Program-made: the position numbers and the translations under genes | From: Beaufortia kweichowensis | Lineage: Eukaryota; Chordata; Actinopteri; Cypriniformes; Gastromyzontidae | DNA length: 64,000 nucleotides | Assembly: GCA_019155185.1 (NCBI GenBank) | Contig: CM032802.1 | Coordinates: 10,206,501-10,270,500 of the forward strand | Reading direction: 5' to 3' | In this document: positions 51,401 through 63,103 of the stretch, in pieces | How positions within the stretch are numbered: the stretch's first letter is position 1 | Layout: every line of letters begins with the position of its first letter | Notes under the pieces: model-generated | What the model was told of the DNA's origin: nothing | Databases searched by the model: none | Seen by the model: the letters and a program-made list of their open reading frames with translations, nothing else

Positions 51401-53232
51401 TAGACATAAACACATTTCTAACATGTCAATTAATATATTAATATTTATTACTGACATTATAATGATGTGATAGCATTAAACAGAACTGAGCTATCTATTT
51501 ACCTGGAAATAAATAGAAATCTAAAAAAAAAACTAAATGCTAGTTAAGTATGCGAATAAAGCCATGATTTACACTGTATTTATACAACAGAGTTTAACCT
51601 TGCCCTGTCAATGATACAAAGCTTTGATCTATCAAGAAGACTATCCGGACTAACATGTCATGGTGCATGTTGACATGTAGTGCAAAAGAATGGTGTTCCT
51701 GCAGAGTATTGCATTACCAATAAAAGACCAGATAAAATACTCATAAAAAAACATGTATGGAGTGAATGCACTGTAATTAGTTTTGGATAAAAGCACAATG
51801 CATAATTTGTACATTACAATGTCAAGATGGTGTTTAGATCAAGGACCTAAACTATGTAGAAAGAAAGATCTCTCAAAAACCAGAGTGGACACTGTTTTAT
51901 TGGTAATTTAGTATACATCTAAACAAATATATGATAACTTAAAATGATAGCTGTATGAATTGGGCTTAGTGCAGATCCAAACACTTTAACAACACAGTAC
52001 CAACATAATAAAAGGCAATTGTTGACAACACAGGAGGAGTGGATTACTGATCAATTAGGTGGCAGCAGTATGAACTAAATATACCCAGTTAATCGTAAAA
52101 TAACATATAAATACCGGTAAGAGTAAACAAAGCAAAGATACAGCAGGAGAGAAATCTCGGGTTGTCGGGTTATTACTCCACACAGCCTGTGGCTATGCCA
52201 CTGCAGCAGAAAACAAGCATCAATCTTTCTGTTTGTGAAAATTTCATGCTCTTTATTCAACCATAACCTGCCATGATCCGGTTCCGCCATGTTGTTATCG
52301 GAACCAACTCTTACATGATAACCCAGCTGAACCTTTTATCAACCAGCTGAATGAATGAATAAAAAGCAGCCAATTAAGAGTCCAGCATAGATAGAAATTC
52401 CTTCAGTGCTGTTTAAAAAGCTTCCTAGGTTGAGACCTCAAGAAGAGCTGGATGATCAAATATTACATAATGTTTATTTATTTTGGAAGCATTTAATCAC
52501 AACATAATCCATACAGTTACAATTGTTTTGTTATTTTGTTGTTTTGTATGAGTTTACTAGTATTCAACATGTGAAAAAATATAAACAACAGTAAGTGTTT
52601 GTAAACTTCACTAAAGTGTTTCAAGTTAATGAAGTTACATGGGGACTTCTCACTGTGATCTGGTGCAGATGAATTAAAAGCTGGTTAAGCATCTTATGCC
52701 ATTACTGGATGTGTTGACCAGGGAAAGACCTGGCTGACGCAAACATGATCCATCCCCGTGATCATAAAGATATATTTATCCTAATGACGTTACAATCCAC
52801 GATTTTATTTTACAGGACAGCTGAGGTTTTTGACCCAATTCTACATTCTCCTGTATTGCTAACGGGAGCAAAGTTTTACAGAACGATGACAAAACGTTAT
52901 CAGTAATTCCAGGGCGATCTGAGCCTGAGGCATGGCCTGAAAACACTTACCTGGATGACCTCATTGACCTCTTTAATGCATTCAACCATATGCTGCAGGA
53001 TCTGCTCGGCTGTAAGAACTTCAAAACGATAGTCTTCCTCATCCTGTCCGGGCCCGAGACCGCTGCCTCCCGTATCCCCGCAGTCACTTCGATCTCCACC
53101 GGCCACCACGGGATCGACCAGCTCCACCTCCCCGAGCTCCAGGGTGTCGTCCGCGGTCTCGTCATCGACGCTGTCTTCGCTGCATTCCTCATCATCTTCG
53201 AATTCGTAATTGTAACCCTCGTCCGAGTCCAT
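45440..53232 (-). CDS. arih1: E3 ubiquitin-protein ligase ARIH1 (Ariadne-1, RBR family)
   Basis: Fourteen exons on the minus strand: 53232-52951, 51257-51190, 51116-50972, 49347-49255, 48937-48882, 48206-48140, 47766-47660, 47438-47396, 46809-46738, 46652-46522, 46269-46212, 46076-45816, 45728-45616, 45524-45440. They give 526 residues, close to other vertebrate ARIH1. ARIH1 transfers ubiquitin through a Cys thioester and works with neddylated cullin-RING ligases. In order: an acidic N terminus (start [16 protein letters not shown]), a UBA-like region ([14 protein letters not shown]), RING1 (PCQIC at about 154, [10 protein letters not shown]), IBR ([29 protein letters not shown]), RING2 with the catalytic Cys in [10 protein letters not shown] (about Cys326, equivalent to human Cys357), then the autoinhibitory Ariadne domain ending DLWEYIED. 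An in-frame ATG 33 bases upstream (53265) is possible but the conserved start was chosen. The intron after 45616 starts with GC instead of GT. Introns contain two transposon remnants. Confidence 0.97.
47903..48092. mobile_element. Tc1/mariner-like MITE in an arih1 intron
   Basis: The left end CAGTCAGATCCAAAAGTTTG and the right end CTCAAACTTTTGGATCTCAG are inverted copies with few differences. A TA-rich flank is present. There is no open frame between the ends. The 'CCAAAAGTTTG' terminus is common in fish Tc1-like elements. Confidence 0.65.
49462..49744 (+). mobile_element. Second copy of the TTAA-flanked MITE, in an arih1 intron
   Basis: It shares the stretch CCTCATGTCATTCCAAACCT and the right end GGGTGAACTATCCCT with the copy at 2601-2887. 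The left terminus (TTAAAGATGTAGTATACCC) and the final TTAA (now ATAAG) have decayed, so this copy is older or less constrained. Confidence 0.8.
50780..50971. other. GC-rich non-coding block directly after arih1 exon 3
   Basis: Roughly 190 bases with many CpGs sit immediately beside the donor of the 51116-50972 exon, inside otherwise AT-rich intron sequence. An 89-codon open frame on the plus strand across it (50701-50970) has no recognisable family and is probably fortuitous. It could be a conserved intronic element or a CpG-rich internal regulatory region. Confidence 0.4.
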
Positions 53233-54185
53233 GACTGGGTCGCGTTTAATGTTATGACACGCCAAGCGAGACGAGTTTGAGAGCGGATCTCTAGACAGAT
53301 AGAAAGAAACGTATTAAAAACACTTCTTTAGCAGGCTAGCGTTCCAGTTTTTACAGCAGCAGAGAAAACAACAACAGAGGAGCGACGCTGCTGCTGGGCC
53401 AACAAAGAGACGCAGCGTCACGGGCCGACGCTCGATGACGTCATGTACGTGACACAAAACAAGAAGTGTTTTAAATAAAGTTCCTTCAAAGTCGAGTTTG
53501 GAGGGAGGATTAAGAAATTTAAGTAAATTGACGCACAGTGTACAAACCTTTACATTTATCTTTCAGAACAAAAACAAATGTCCGTTGCTCAGGTATCAAC
53601 ATAAAGTCACATATATAATACATGTGGTTTATGTCACAATTATTACTTTTATTATCATTTACTACACTGTCTCCTTTATTTTCCTCCTCATTCGATATGT
53701 TTATTTACTTATTTATTATCTATTTATTTTCCTAAATTATATATTTAGTACTTAAAATACTATATACATTACACTTATACACTGTAAAGACTAAAAGCCA
53801 TGCCAGTAAAGCATTGTTGACTACGATAAAAAAAACATTATATTCTGCATCATGTTAAAAGCAGGTCAGATTAAAAACAGACTTGACCTGGTTTTCCGTG
53901 AGGTATGTTTTGGTGTGATTTGTCAAAGTATTTTATTATGTCAACTTTAAACACTTACCGTCTGGCTTACTAAAACCTGCTTAAATACAAGAAACAAGCT
54001 GAACAGAAAATCCAAAGCCTAGAGAATTGTCCGGAAATTCCTTCTGTTGCGTTATCCTGTGGTTAAAACAGGAGGAACTAAAGGAACGAAGCAGTGTTTC
54101 TACCGGACTCATTTTAAGTAAGTACGCGTTCTCCCGTTGCCGTGGCAGCAGCAGGGCTTCTGCAAGAACGTTTGGGAGATTAAGG
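53233..54185. promoter_or_regulatory. Shared upstream region of arih1 (-) and arl2bp (+), with a CRE
   Basis: Two start codons face away from each other across 953 bases. A perfect cAMP response element palindrome TGACGTCA lies at 53436-53443, about 205 bases upstream of the arih1 start, within a CpG-rich patch (about 53380-53450). Near arl2bp a CCGGAA at about 54031 resembles an ETS site. No TATA box is seen. The middle (53480-54000) is AT-rich and featureless. Confidence 0.55.
53436..53443. promoter_or_regulatory. Full CRE palindrome
   Basis: TGACGTCA, the consensus for CREB/ATF dimers, in the CpG-rich flank of arih1. Binding is inferred from the motif alone. Confidence 0.5.
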
Positions 54186-56179
54186 ATGGATGCCCGAGAG
54201 ACAGGTAATTGATTATTTTAAAATAAATATGGACATTTGAAACTATTTTTAAGAAAGTGTATTTATAAGCTGTTAGCCAATCGTTTGATTGTGCATTACC
54301 ATGATGGCGTTCATAATAAAGCTCCGATGCGCCATTCATGCACCTGAACTACCAGCTCATTGAAATCTGGCATCATAATTGTTATCCGATTTGTTTGCGT
54401 GTTATTAAAATGTCAGCTGTGATTGTAACTCTGATCATTACAAGAGTCTTTAACACTTGCTTTTCTGAACTTCTATAAATCCCAAAAGATGTGCTAGGTG
54501 GCAGCGAGAACATAGTTGAGATGCAGAATTTGGAGGATGAGGACTTTGCTATTTCAAAGTAAGTGAAAATTTAGTGTTTTCCAAAGACGAGTCAACTTGT
54601 GTATAAATCTAGCAAATACACACTATGTGTGTTTTCTCCCTAGATCATCAGATGCTGATGCTGAGTTTGACATGGTAATTGGGAACATCGAGGATATTAT
54701 AATGGGTATTCATTTTTCTTTTACTCTGTTAAATAATTTTAACAATTACTCTCACTTACTAGTAATCTATTAAAGATATCGAGATGCTTAATTGTTACTT
54801 CATGTCCTGAACATTATTTGACTTTAAGTTATGAAAAATATGACCTGGGCAAGACTTTATTGAGTTTATCAAATTTAAACTGACACATGCACTTTTTTTT
54901 ACAGAGGATGAATTCCAACGTCTTCAGCAGTCTTTTATGGAGAAATATTACCTCGAGTTTGATGACTCAGAGGAAAACAAACTCAGCTATACACCCATTT
55001 TTAATGAATATGTACGAAGTACTTTGTGCTTTTGTCCTTGTTGACATGAAAATGCTTAACTTGCATTAATGATAATTTGCTTTTTCAGATTGAGATCCTT
55101 GAAAAGCATCTGGAACAGCAACTGATAGAACGAATTTCTGGTTTCAACATGGATGCTTTCACAGTTTTACTTAAGTAAGTTATATGAATGCACCTGCCTT
55201 ACTAGACCTGTGGCACAGACAATATTTCAGTTTGCGTTTCAATATAAAATTACTATTTTGTTATTATGTTATGTTTTATAAGACTAGACAGTAGTTCCAG
55301 ACTGCTTATCAGTAAATGCATCTAGTCAGTATAAAACATGATCCTACTGCCTGGAGGGCCATCATCCTGCAGACTTTGCCTCCATACAAATAAACAAAGC
55401 TGAAGACTTTGAGAACTACTTGAAAGTTACAGGCAGGTTTCTTAAACAGGGTTTGAACTAAACATTGCAGGACGTTGGCCCTCTTAAGGCAGGGATTAAC
55501 ATCCCTAGTATTGTTTTCCTAATGTAATACACACTATGCACCACTGGATGGAGATCTAGATTGGAGCAATGCTGGTTCGACTAGATGTACTACTAAATTT
55601 GAGTAGGGCAGTAATCCAAAGTAATGATGACAATGACTGCGATCAACACTGTAATGTGAAACTTTGCTTCAGTTTCCCCCTTGTTATTTTTTTTTTCTTT
55701 ATTTTTTTTTAAAGAAAATTAAAAAAAATTCTTATTTTATTTCTTATTACTTTTATTATTTAGACAGCACAAAGATGAAGTCTCAGGAGATATACTTGAC
55801 ATGCTGCTGACTTTTACTGACTTTATGGCCTTTAAAGAGATGTTCATTGATTACAGAGCAGTAAGTAAAATCTGTTTATTTTTTCTACTGCAAACTTTAG
55901 GATTATTTAAAAGTTAAATTGTAGTTTTATTCTAAATTGCTGTGTGTCTTCTATTATCATATACCGTAGGAACTTAAGGTCAATGTTTTACTTTCTACTA
56001 CAATGAACAGAAGTTATAAACTTGTTAAAAGTTTGTGGCAGTAACGTATTTGTCCAATTTTCTTTTTATAGGAAAAGGAAGGTCGGGGATTGGACCTTAG
56101 TACTGGACTGATGGTGAAGTCATTAAATTCTGCTTCTTCTGCTTCTTTGACCTCCAGCATGGCCTCACAGTCTAGCTGA
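54186..56179 (+). CDS. arl2bp: ADP-ribosylation factor-like 2 binding protein (BART)
   Basis: Exons: 54186-54204, 54489-54558, 54644-54705, 54905-55011, 55089-55174, 55764-55860, 56072-56179, giving 182 residues (human about 163). The protein binds GTP-loaded ARL2 and ARL3 and is found in cytosol, mitochondria and at the base of cilia; it aids nuclear retention of STAT3. The all-helical BART domain is recognised by SDADAEFDMVIGNIEDIIM, DKYYLEF-like EKYYLEFDDSEENKLSYTP, HKDEVSGDI and LLTFTDFMAFKEMF. It is longer than the human protein mainly because the 54489 exon adds residues before the conserved part. The C-terminal tail is Ser-rich. All phases agree. AATAAA at 57054-57059 suggests a 3' UTR of about 0.9 kb. 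It is convergent with pllp. Confidence 0.95.
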
Positions 56180-57075
56180 ACCGATGAAACGTAAATGCAA
56201 CTTTATCAGTCCAGATGAAAGGCCTCATTTGAAAAGATAAATATTTATTGTTAATTCCTTTTTGACGAATCTCAGACAAATATGTTCACATTGACAGAAG
56301 GGAATCCATGTGTAATTTAGGTTAATGTTTAAACATTTGGGTAAATTCTTATCTTATCTGGCATAATTTCTCTGACAGTATTTCTATAATTTGACTTTGT
56401 TTCAATATATCTAGATGAATCTATTGCTGTTTGATTAAATGAATGTAGAAGTCTGTAATGAGCAAAACTCATTGAAGGCTGTGAGCTATAGCTTATAGCT
56501 TTCACTTGATTGTATCACTGAGGAATCCTTTACTTTTCATACATTTTAATACCTTTTAATTTTACGAAAAACAGTTTTCACTTCATAAATGAAAAGGGCT
56601 TTGCAGTTTTTCTGTCATTAAAAAGTATTTTAATATGTTAAGAAAATAATTCTACAATAATTCCATTCCTTTTAAACATTTAAAATGCTCCAGGTATATT
56701 TTCATGATCAGAAAATTATCATTACCAGTCAATAGCTAGAGATCAATGGTAATGTACCTTTTACAATATTTGAAAACAATCCAAACAATTTCATACAGTT
56801 TTCTAAAACCTTTTTATTTAATATTTCTTCTGTCACTTGTTGTGTTTAAGATGACTTCCAAATCTACTTCTGGAAGGAAATAAGAAAGCATGACGAACTC
56901 TCATCAAAATAATACTTTGTTTTGTTGATGTTTACAGAACAAGTTTCAGTCTTTTTGCTCCATTCTTTACTTAGAACTTGATGAAATGTTGTTTAACTGT
57001 ATATTTGTTTATTTTGTGTACATATAGACATGTCTGAGTGTGTGTATAAAAGAAATAAACATGATGGTTCTCTAC
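56180..57075 (+). other. Probable 3' UTR of arl2bp
   Basis: AT-rich non-coding sequence ending just after an AATAAA signal at 57054-57059. The following 57076-57453 contains no gene and may hold the pllp 3' UTR on the other strand. Confidence 0.55.
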
Positions 57076-57453
57076 ATTTTTGATCAAAAATGGTCTTATA
57101 ACTGCTTTGGTCTTTAAAAAAATGGTCTTAAAAAACATTTACCGATGTCATTCTAAGAACTTCATCACTTAAATACATATTTGCTCATCTTATAAAAATA
57201 TTGTGGTATGTGTGGGTGGTTTGTTTTCAAACACACAATGTCCTTGTCACAAACCATTCAGCAAATGGATTGGATGTAGTTGACACTGTTATGTCACTAT
57301 TTTCCAATATAGGGTGTTTTCTCACACTGACATTTCTGGAGGACTTTTGTTGACACCAGATAATCGAGTAATGTCCTCATTCAAGTGTCCTCATACAAGG
57401 GAATGTGTAGATCCACAGTAAGGGTGTCTCAAGGAAGGTCTACACAGGAACTG

Positions 57454-59899
57454 TCATCCCTGCTGCATTTTGTCCATCCCCCTCCAGCCCAAATAGGCAA
57501 AGAAACTGCTTGCTGCATATAACAGGGTCACCACTATGGCAAAAAACTGCAAGAACAAATATACAATAATACATACAGTATAATTCTTTCACGTCTTAAC
57601 ACACCCTGCAGTTTAAATAGATTGCATTAGCTAGCAGCAACAAGGTTATTGGTTTAAATCCCAGAGAATGCAAGAAGTGAGTTTGGTTAAAACATCTGTA
57701 AAATATATACATGATTAAGCTAAACCTTAGCTATTTGTTTTAAGAGCATATGATTTTGTGGGCTAGGAAATTATTTAGCAGATATGTAGTTTTAAAGATG
57801 TCATAATAACTTTTAATATGAAACCCAAGCTGTTAACCTTTACACATGGAAAAGGTAAGAACTGTAATTACTTCTGCCCTTTAAAGATAGTCATGTGCTT
57901 CTGAACAATTTACTTTGGACTCTGATCGACATGGTTTTAAAGCCCTATAAACACACGTACTTTTTCAGCCTTCACTGTTAATTCTTCTTGCTGTTTCACT
58001 GACAGTTTCATAACTGTCATCCCTAAACATAGTATTTTATCATATACTAGTGGTTAAACCTGCTTGTCACAATAATCTGTATGCAATGCTTTTGCACGGT
58101 ATTGATTTCAACAAATATTGTTAATCAACATTCAGCTAAAAATCTTATTTGTATATTTGTTACTCTAGCTTGGATGTGCAGGTAGTTGCTAACATTTACA
58201 TCACCTGACCTAGGTGATGCCATGCTGTTATCAGTATGTGTTTAACAGATAAGTATTTAGTTTGTAGGTAGTGCACAGTAGGTCACACATCAAAACTACA
58301 ATACTTACCGCAGAAGCTCCTAGATGGCCATGTTGAACATACATAGGGTCTGGGACTGATATTGCATCAGTTAAAAAGGCAGTTAAGTAGAGAACAGTTG
58401 CAACTACGTAGAATACCAAGAGCTACAAAGTGGAGTGGAAGAGAGATAAAAATTAGAGCATTACCAAGATTTTAAAACTATATTTTGGGCGGTTGAGTTA
58501 GTAAGTGAGCTTCTTACCATCAAAGGCCAGGGCATTGGAGGCAACTTCTGATCCAAACCCAGTAACTGCATAATGAACAGAATGAGGCTTAAAAGCCACA
58601 ATGTCACGCTGACAAACATTACCCAGCCATAGGCAGGAATCACAGTGTATATAGTACTGGCAATCAGTGCCCACACCAGTAATCCAAAAAACTAGGGAGA
58701 TGAAAAATAAGCATACAACATAAATGCACCATATGTCATATTGGATAAAGGCATGCGCCAATTTCAAAATGAATGTATATGTTACTATATGCTTTGGCAC
58801 ACAATGATCTTTAAAATGAAAGTGTTCCTCATATCTTTATCAGAGGCTCAACCCTAAAGTGTAACACTTACTGTATTACTGTGTAAAGTGTATTACTGTC
58901 AACAATTACTGCTATTTTTAGTGCTGATGTGTATCCTCAGGAATGTTTAGTGTAGTTACAGTAAATGAGGAAATAAATTAAAGAGATTGCTTTCTAAAGG
59001 ATGAAAGTGTCAATGGCATTCATTTGTACAATAAATATAAAAAGTTCATAATTAATTATTTATCTTATAAAGGTCTCTTATTTCTTTCTATGTGTCTGAC
59101 ACAAGATACCTGACAAACAAACAGCACACCTGCTCTAAAACAAGTATACTGTAACAGTCAAATAATCAAGAATACAAACATCAAATATTCACTAAACCTC
59201 AACTAAATAAACATGTCACATTTACTATGTTAACAAAACAACAGTTAACAATTTTCCTGCATCATCATATAATTCAGTATATTAGACGGTTCTTGTTGTT
59301 TGTTAGTTTATTTCATATTTGTACCCGATGTTGTAGATGTTACAACTTAACAGTACAACTGAACTTTGTAGGCGTGTGCTTTATCTACACTTGTGTTGAC
59401 TCAGTGTAGAAATGGCAAGCAGCATAATATGAACTCAGCCCTATAGGCAAACCCTTTGCAAGCATGCAGGGCTGACTTTTGTTCTCAAGCTCACATTGAC
59501 ACAATATCTAAGTTGGGTGGGCCTGGCGTGTTTTATCAACCAACAGCTCTCTGTATGAGTCAGCTGGAGCTAAACTGATTTCACATTAATACTGATATTA
59601 TGCCACAGTCGCACATATACTCCAGATCTATTGTCATATTTCGCTTCTTTTGTAAAACAAAAAATTAAGTTGAGAAACAATGGAAACAGAGGATAAAATA
59701 CAATACAATACAGATAATAAAGCAGTAAAGCCATGTCCAAATGTACAGAGAAAAGACATTAACTTACAGTTTCAAGCAGAAGTAAGATACCAGGAATGCT
59801 CTTGATGTAGTTTACATCGACATAGAAAGGTAATCCGAATCTTCTTTGAGGTTCAGGTGAGCTTGTCTGAGTGTTAACCTTCCCAGGAAAATCTGCCAT
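57454..59899 (-). CDS. pllp: Plasmolipin (MARVEL-domain membrane protein)
   Basis: Exons on the minus strand: 59899-59768, 58691-58518, 58422-58309, 57546-57454, giving 170 residues (human 182). Plasmolipin is a four-pass MARVEL protein of myelin and epithelial apical/recycling membranes, involved in lipid-raft sorting and endocytosis. The start MADFPGKVNTQTSSPEPQRR parallels human MAEFPSKVSTRTSSP. Four hydrophobic segments are visible: IPGILLLLETFFGLLVWALI, the GWVMFVSVTLWLLSLILFI stretch, LLVFYVVATVLYLTAFL, and FFAIVVTLLYAASSFFAYLG. PAYGWVMFV and the ATVLYLTAF motif are the family signatures. All exons are in phase 0. It is convergent with arl2bp, the same neighbour as on human chromosome 16. 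Confidence 0.93.
57610..57690 (+). mobile_element. Degenerate tRNA-derived SINE fragment in the last pllp intron
   Basis: GCATTAGCTAGCAGCAACAA followed by GGTTATTGGTTTAAATCCCAG looks like the second half of a SINE tRNA head (anticodon arm and B box). The A-box part and the conserved tail are not clear. Confidence 0.4.
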
Positions 59900-60002
59900 G
59901 TCTTCTTACTGTAAGAGATAAGAGTCACTTAAAAAGTACATGCGAGGAGACACACAAAACCAGGAATTACAGGTGTTGTCAGTACCTAGCAACTAAACGG
60001 GT

Positions 60003-60005
<3 letters not shown>

Positions 60006-60085
<80 letters not shown>
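60006..60085. repeat. (CT)n microsatellite upstream of pllp
   Basis: An uninterrupted run of about 40 CT units starts 107 bases before the pllp start codon. On the pllp strand it is a (GA)n polypurine tract, so it lies in the promoter or 5' UTR. Confidence 0.95.
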
Positions 60086-60089
<4 letters not shown>

Positions 60090-60654
60090 TACACACACTT
60101 TCAAACACTTTGTAACCCTCCCTAGCTCTTACTCCATAAACCTATGGCAAATGCATCTATGTACCTAATACAATAAAAACATTTGCAAGTGAGCTGTAAA
60201 AAATGAGTAAGAGAAAATGAGTATGAGAAGTATCACTCTTCCTGTTGTAAAAAAATCACCAATAGTAAAACTCAGCATTAAGTTATCTGTTTTTTCCTGC
60301 CTAGTAATCAAGAATTTGTATTTTCATAAAAACAATTGATGGCAGAATGTGTTTAGTTACATGACCAGATGTAACACTTTGGTTTGGTTTAATTTATTAA
60401 CGAATCAAATAGTCAAAAACGCTTTATTGGTACGATAAAAGAGTTTTTTACATTGCCAAAGCACAGAAACATTAAATATAAACATTTTCACACAAATACA
60501 CAATAGGAGAAAAGAGAAAGAAATAATTGAAAAAAGATACAGGAAATAAACAGGAAAAGTGGAAGTACTGAATATAGTAGTCACAATTGCAGTGCTAGAC
60601 CTGTAGGGAAAAGTAAGTGTTTGTTAAAGATTGTAAAAAATGAGTCTGATTGGA

Positions 60655-60915
60655 TTAAGTTTGGGAGACTATTCCACCAGCAGGGAATTGAGGAGAATAG
60701 GAGAATAATCCTAAAGATTTTGTGCCCTTCTGTGACAGAACCACTAGTCGGCGCTCGCTCATTTGATACGAGACTAGTAGGAAGTTTGATGGTGAAGAGT
60801 TAGTAAAAGATTTAAATGCTAGAGTTAAAAATGTACATTTAATGCGGGCAGCAACTGGTAGCCAGTAAAGATAGACAAAAAGAGGTGTGTGCTCTTTTGG
60901 GCTCTTGGAAAACAA
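60655..60915 (-). mobile_element. LINE fragment: end of the reverse-transcriptase ORF
   Basis: On the minus strand a frame of 86 codons contains LYWLPVAARIKCTFLTLAFK, matching the common 'LHWLPVAARI.FK.L.LAYK' motif at the C-terminal side of L2/Rex-type non-LTR reverse transcriptases. It continues through a recognisable RRLVVLSQKGTKSLG segment. Only this end is present, without catalytic motifs, so it is a dead fragment. The sequence to its right (60916-61110) does not continue the ORF and may be a different repeat. Confidence 0.65.
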
Positions 60916-61117
60916 AAGCCGCAGCGTTCTTTATCATTTGGTGTGGTTTAATTGCCGAGCAGGAAGAAATTAGTCAGCCTAGAAACGACAAGGGCTTGGA
61001 CAAAATGTTGAGTAGCATGTTCAGTAAGATACGGCCTGATCTTCCTGATGTTGTAAAGTGTGAATCTGTTCGAGGAAGGACACCTGGTCATTGAAGATTC
61101 CACCTAGATTTCTGACG

Positions 61118-61218
61118 GGTCCTGTTGTGTTGCATGTTGTGTTGACTGGTCCTGTTGTGTTGCATGTTGTGTTGACTGGTCCTGTTGTGTTACATGTTGT
61201 GTTGACTGGTCCTGTTGT
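61118..61218. repeat. Minisatellite, 30-bp unit, about 3.4 copies
   Basis: Units beginning GGTCCTGTTGTGTT start at 61118, 61148 and 61178, with a partial unit at 61208. They are nearly identical (one G/A change in the third). Confidence 0.9.
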
Positions 61219-62954
61219 TGTTGTTTGAATCGTGATACGGTTTACTTACTGTAAACACCTGAGGAAAAGTCCATTACAAACAACATTATAAACTATTATT
61301 GGTATGTGTAGACTATGTTTGCAGTTAGAGATTACCAAAAACAAAATAAGAAAAGCTCGCATTCTTGGGATGTTATGGGGAAACCATATAACGCTATTAT
61401 ATCCTTCTGGTATAAGGCCTAAAACACACTACATTATGGAATTTGGTGACGGTTATAATGGTAAACAGCAGATGGTTCATAATGTTGTTTGTAATGGATT
61501 TTCCACAGAGTACACAGTGGTTTACAGTAAGTAAACATTCTCCGACATGTTTCTACATAACACATGTCTCTCTGAGGCTGGAGGTCTGCCAATTACAGTA
61601 GGCAGCTGATCTGAATCTCTGTGTTGTTTTCCTGCTTTGATGATAAATCGTAATTGACAGCCAAACAACCAATAAGAGCGCAGGATTCATTCACATCAAA
61701 ATGTGTACTGTACGATTTTTGAGCTCGCTTTGCAGAAGAAGTGGTTTGAGTATTTTTTCCAAAACCTGCCAGATCCAGGATTACTCAGCTCAGTGTCACA
61801 GACAAACACTGTTTTTTTTTCCATACATAGGTGTGGTTGGGTGTTGTTTCAGACGGTATCAGATAAACAGAGATCCTTCTGTGCTGCTGTGCGGTCAAGC
61901 ACCACTGCAGTAATGTATCAGAAAGGTGAGAATCCACTGTTGAGTTGGAGAGTTCATTGTTCTTATACCACTCCAGACAATACAGCAGACACATGACTTT
62001 ATTTTTGGAAAGAGAATCTATGTGACTCCCAGTTGTTAAAAGTTTAATGCTGTCATAACATTAGTGAAGGAGCTTAATGGAATTTAATTAACTTGGCAAA
62101 CAGTGTGAACATTTCTCACAAAGTTATGTCAGAGGTTTTAGTTGTTTTTTAGAGTTCCCACCCATTGATCATTTGACCCCTGACTTACACCTCAGACATT
62201 TTGTGTTACTGAATTACACTTTAAAAAGATAAGTGAAGGTAAAACATGCTAAACTGTCATATCTTAAGTAATGTTTTTTAAACTAATAAAAATATAGAAA
62301 TAGATTGATTCAAAGTGATTCGATTGTAATTTGTTAGTAAAACGTAATTACAGCACAACAGAAATTTGTGCGAAGAGGTGCAAGACATCTCCATAATGTG
62401 GATATTAGAAAACGAAATTAACTAAAATTGAATGTCTTTCATTCGTTTATGCTAGAAACAGCTGAATCATTTCACTTGGCTTAAACCAATGACTAAAAAT
62501 AGAAAAAAGGATTCAGGGAAATAAAGGTGGAGTATATTTATGAAATACTACAGAGGTATTACCCACTAGCCTTTAAAACTTCTCATTGTGTAACAAAGGC
62601 CCCTGTATGTGGCGCAGGCTCTTACGGAAAGAAGGATTTGTTCCAGCAATAGGAGGTTCCAGAAATGATGCTGGTTGTAGTAAATTCCCAAGATGTGATT
62701 TTTTTTCCATGGCGGAAAGATTGACTAGACAGAGGTTGAGAAGAGCCTGTGTTTGCATATGTACACAGTCTCTGTACACAGTCCTACACATCTTACTACT
62801 TGAGGATGTTGTATGTGTGTGTGATGTCAGATGTCACAGAGGCCACAGTGAGGATGGATGTGTGAGTCAGGGTGTGTCTTACACAGCAAGCAGGAAAGTA
62901 ACAGAAAAAAGCAAGTAGTGGCGTGGGGCATCATGGGCGTGGGCTGTCTTTTAT
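61219..62954. other. Spacer without a recognised gene
   Basis: Several short open frames occur (for example 61304-61534 and 61701-61913, plus strand), but none resembles a known family or shows paired splice sites that would join them. I see nothing definite here. Confidence 0.5.
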
Positions 62955-62962
62955 TATAAAAA
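62955..62962 (+). promoter_or_regulatory. Possible TATA box
   Basis: TATAAAAA lies about 120 bases upstream of the ATG at 63076. This would place a start site near 62985-62990. Confidence 0.4.
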
Positions 62963-63075
62963 GGTTCCTCAAAGCAAAGGTATTAGAAAGTCGACAGCTC
63001 TCTTGGACAAGAACAGAAATTTACAGAAACCATCAAGAACCGGATTTTACAAAGACCTCACTGAGTACTTGCACA

Positions 63076-63103
63076 ATGTATTTGCCAATGGCCAGACGCA
63101 ATG
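63076..63103 (+). CDS. Candidate first coding exon of an unrecognised gene running off the right edge
   Basis: ATG at 63076 opens MYLPMARRN and the exon ends at 63103 in a strong donor, AATG|GTAAGT. A TATA-like box lies upstream at a sensible distance. The exon is too short to name a family, and no second exon is visible in 63104-64000, which is AT-rich and would be intron. The call rests on promoter, ATG and donor spacing only. Confidence 0.35.

Noticed and set aside
52075..52290. A 71-codon minus-strand frame ([10 protein letters not shown]...) inside the first arih1 intron
   Set aside because: It has an attractive start but no family resemblance, no splice partners and falls to hydrophobic low-information sequence. 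The flanking GGTTCCG/CGGAACC is a short hairpin. Probably chance or a repeat piece.
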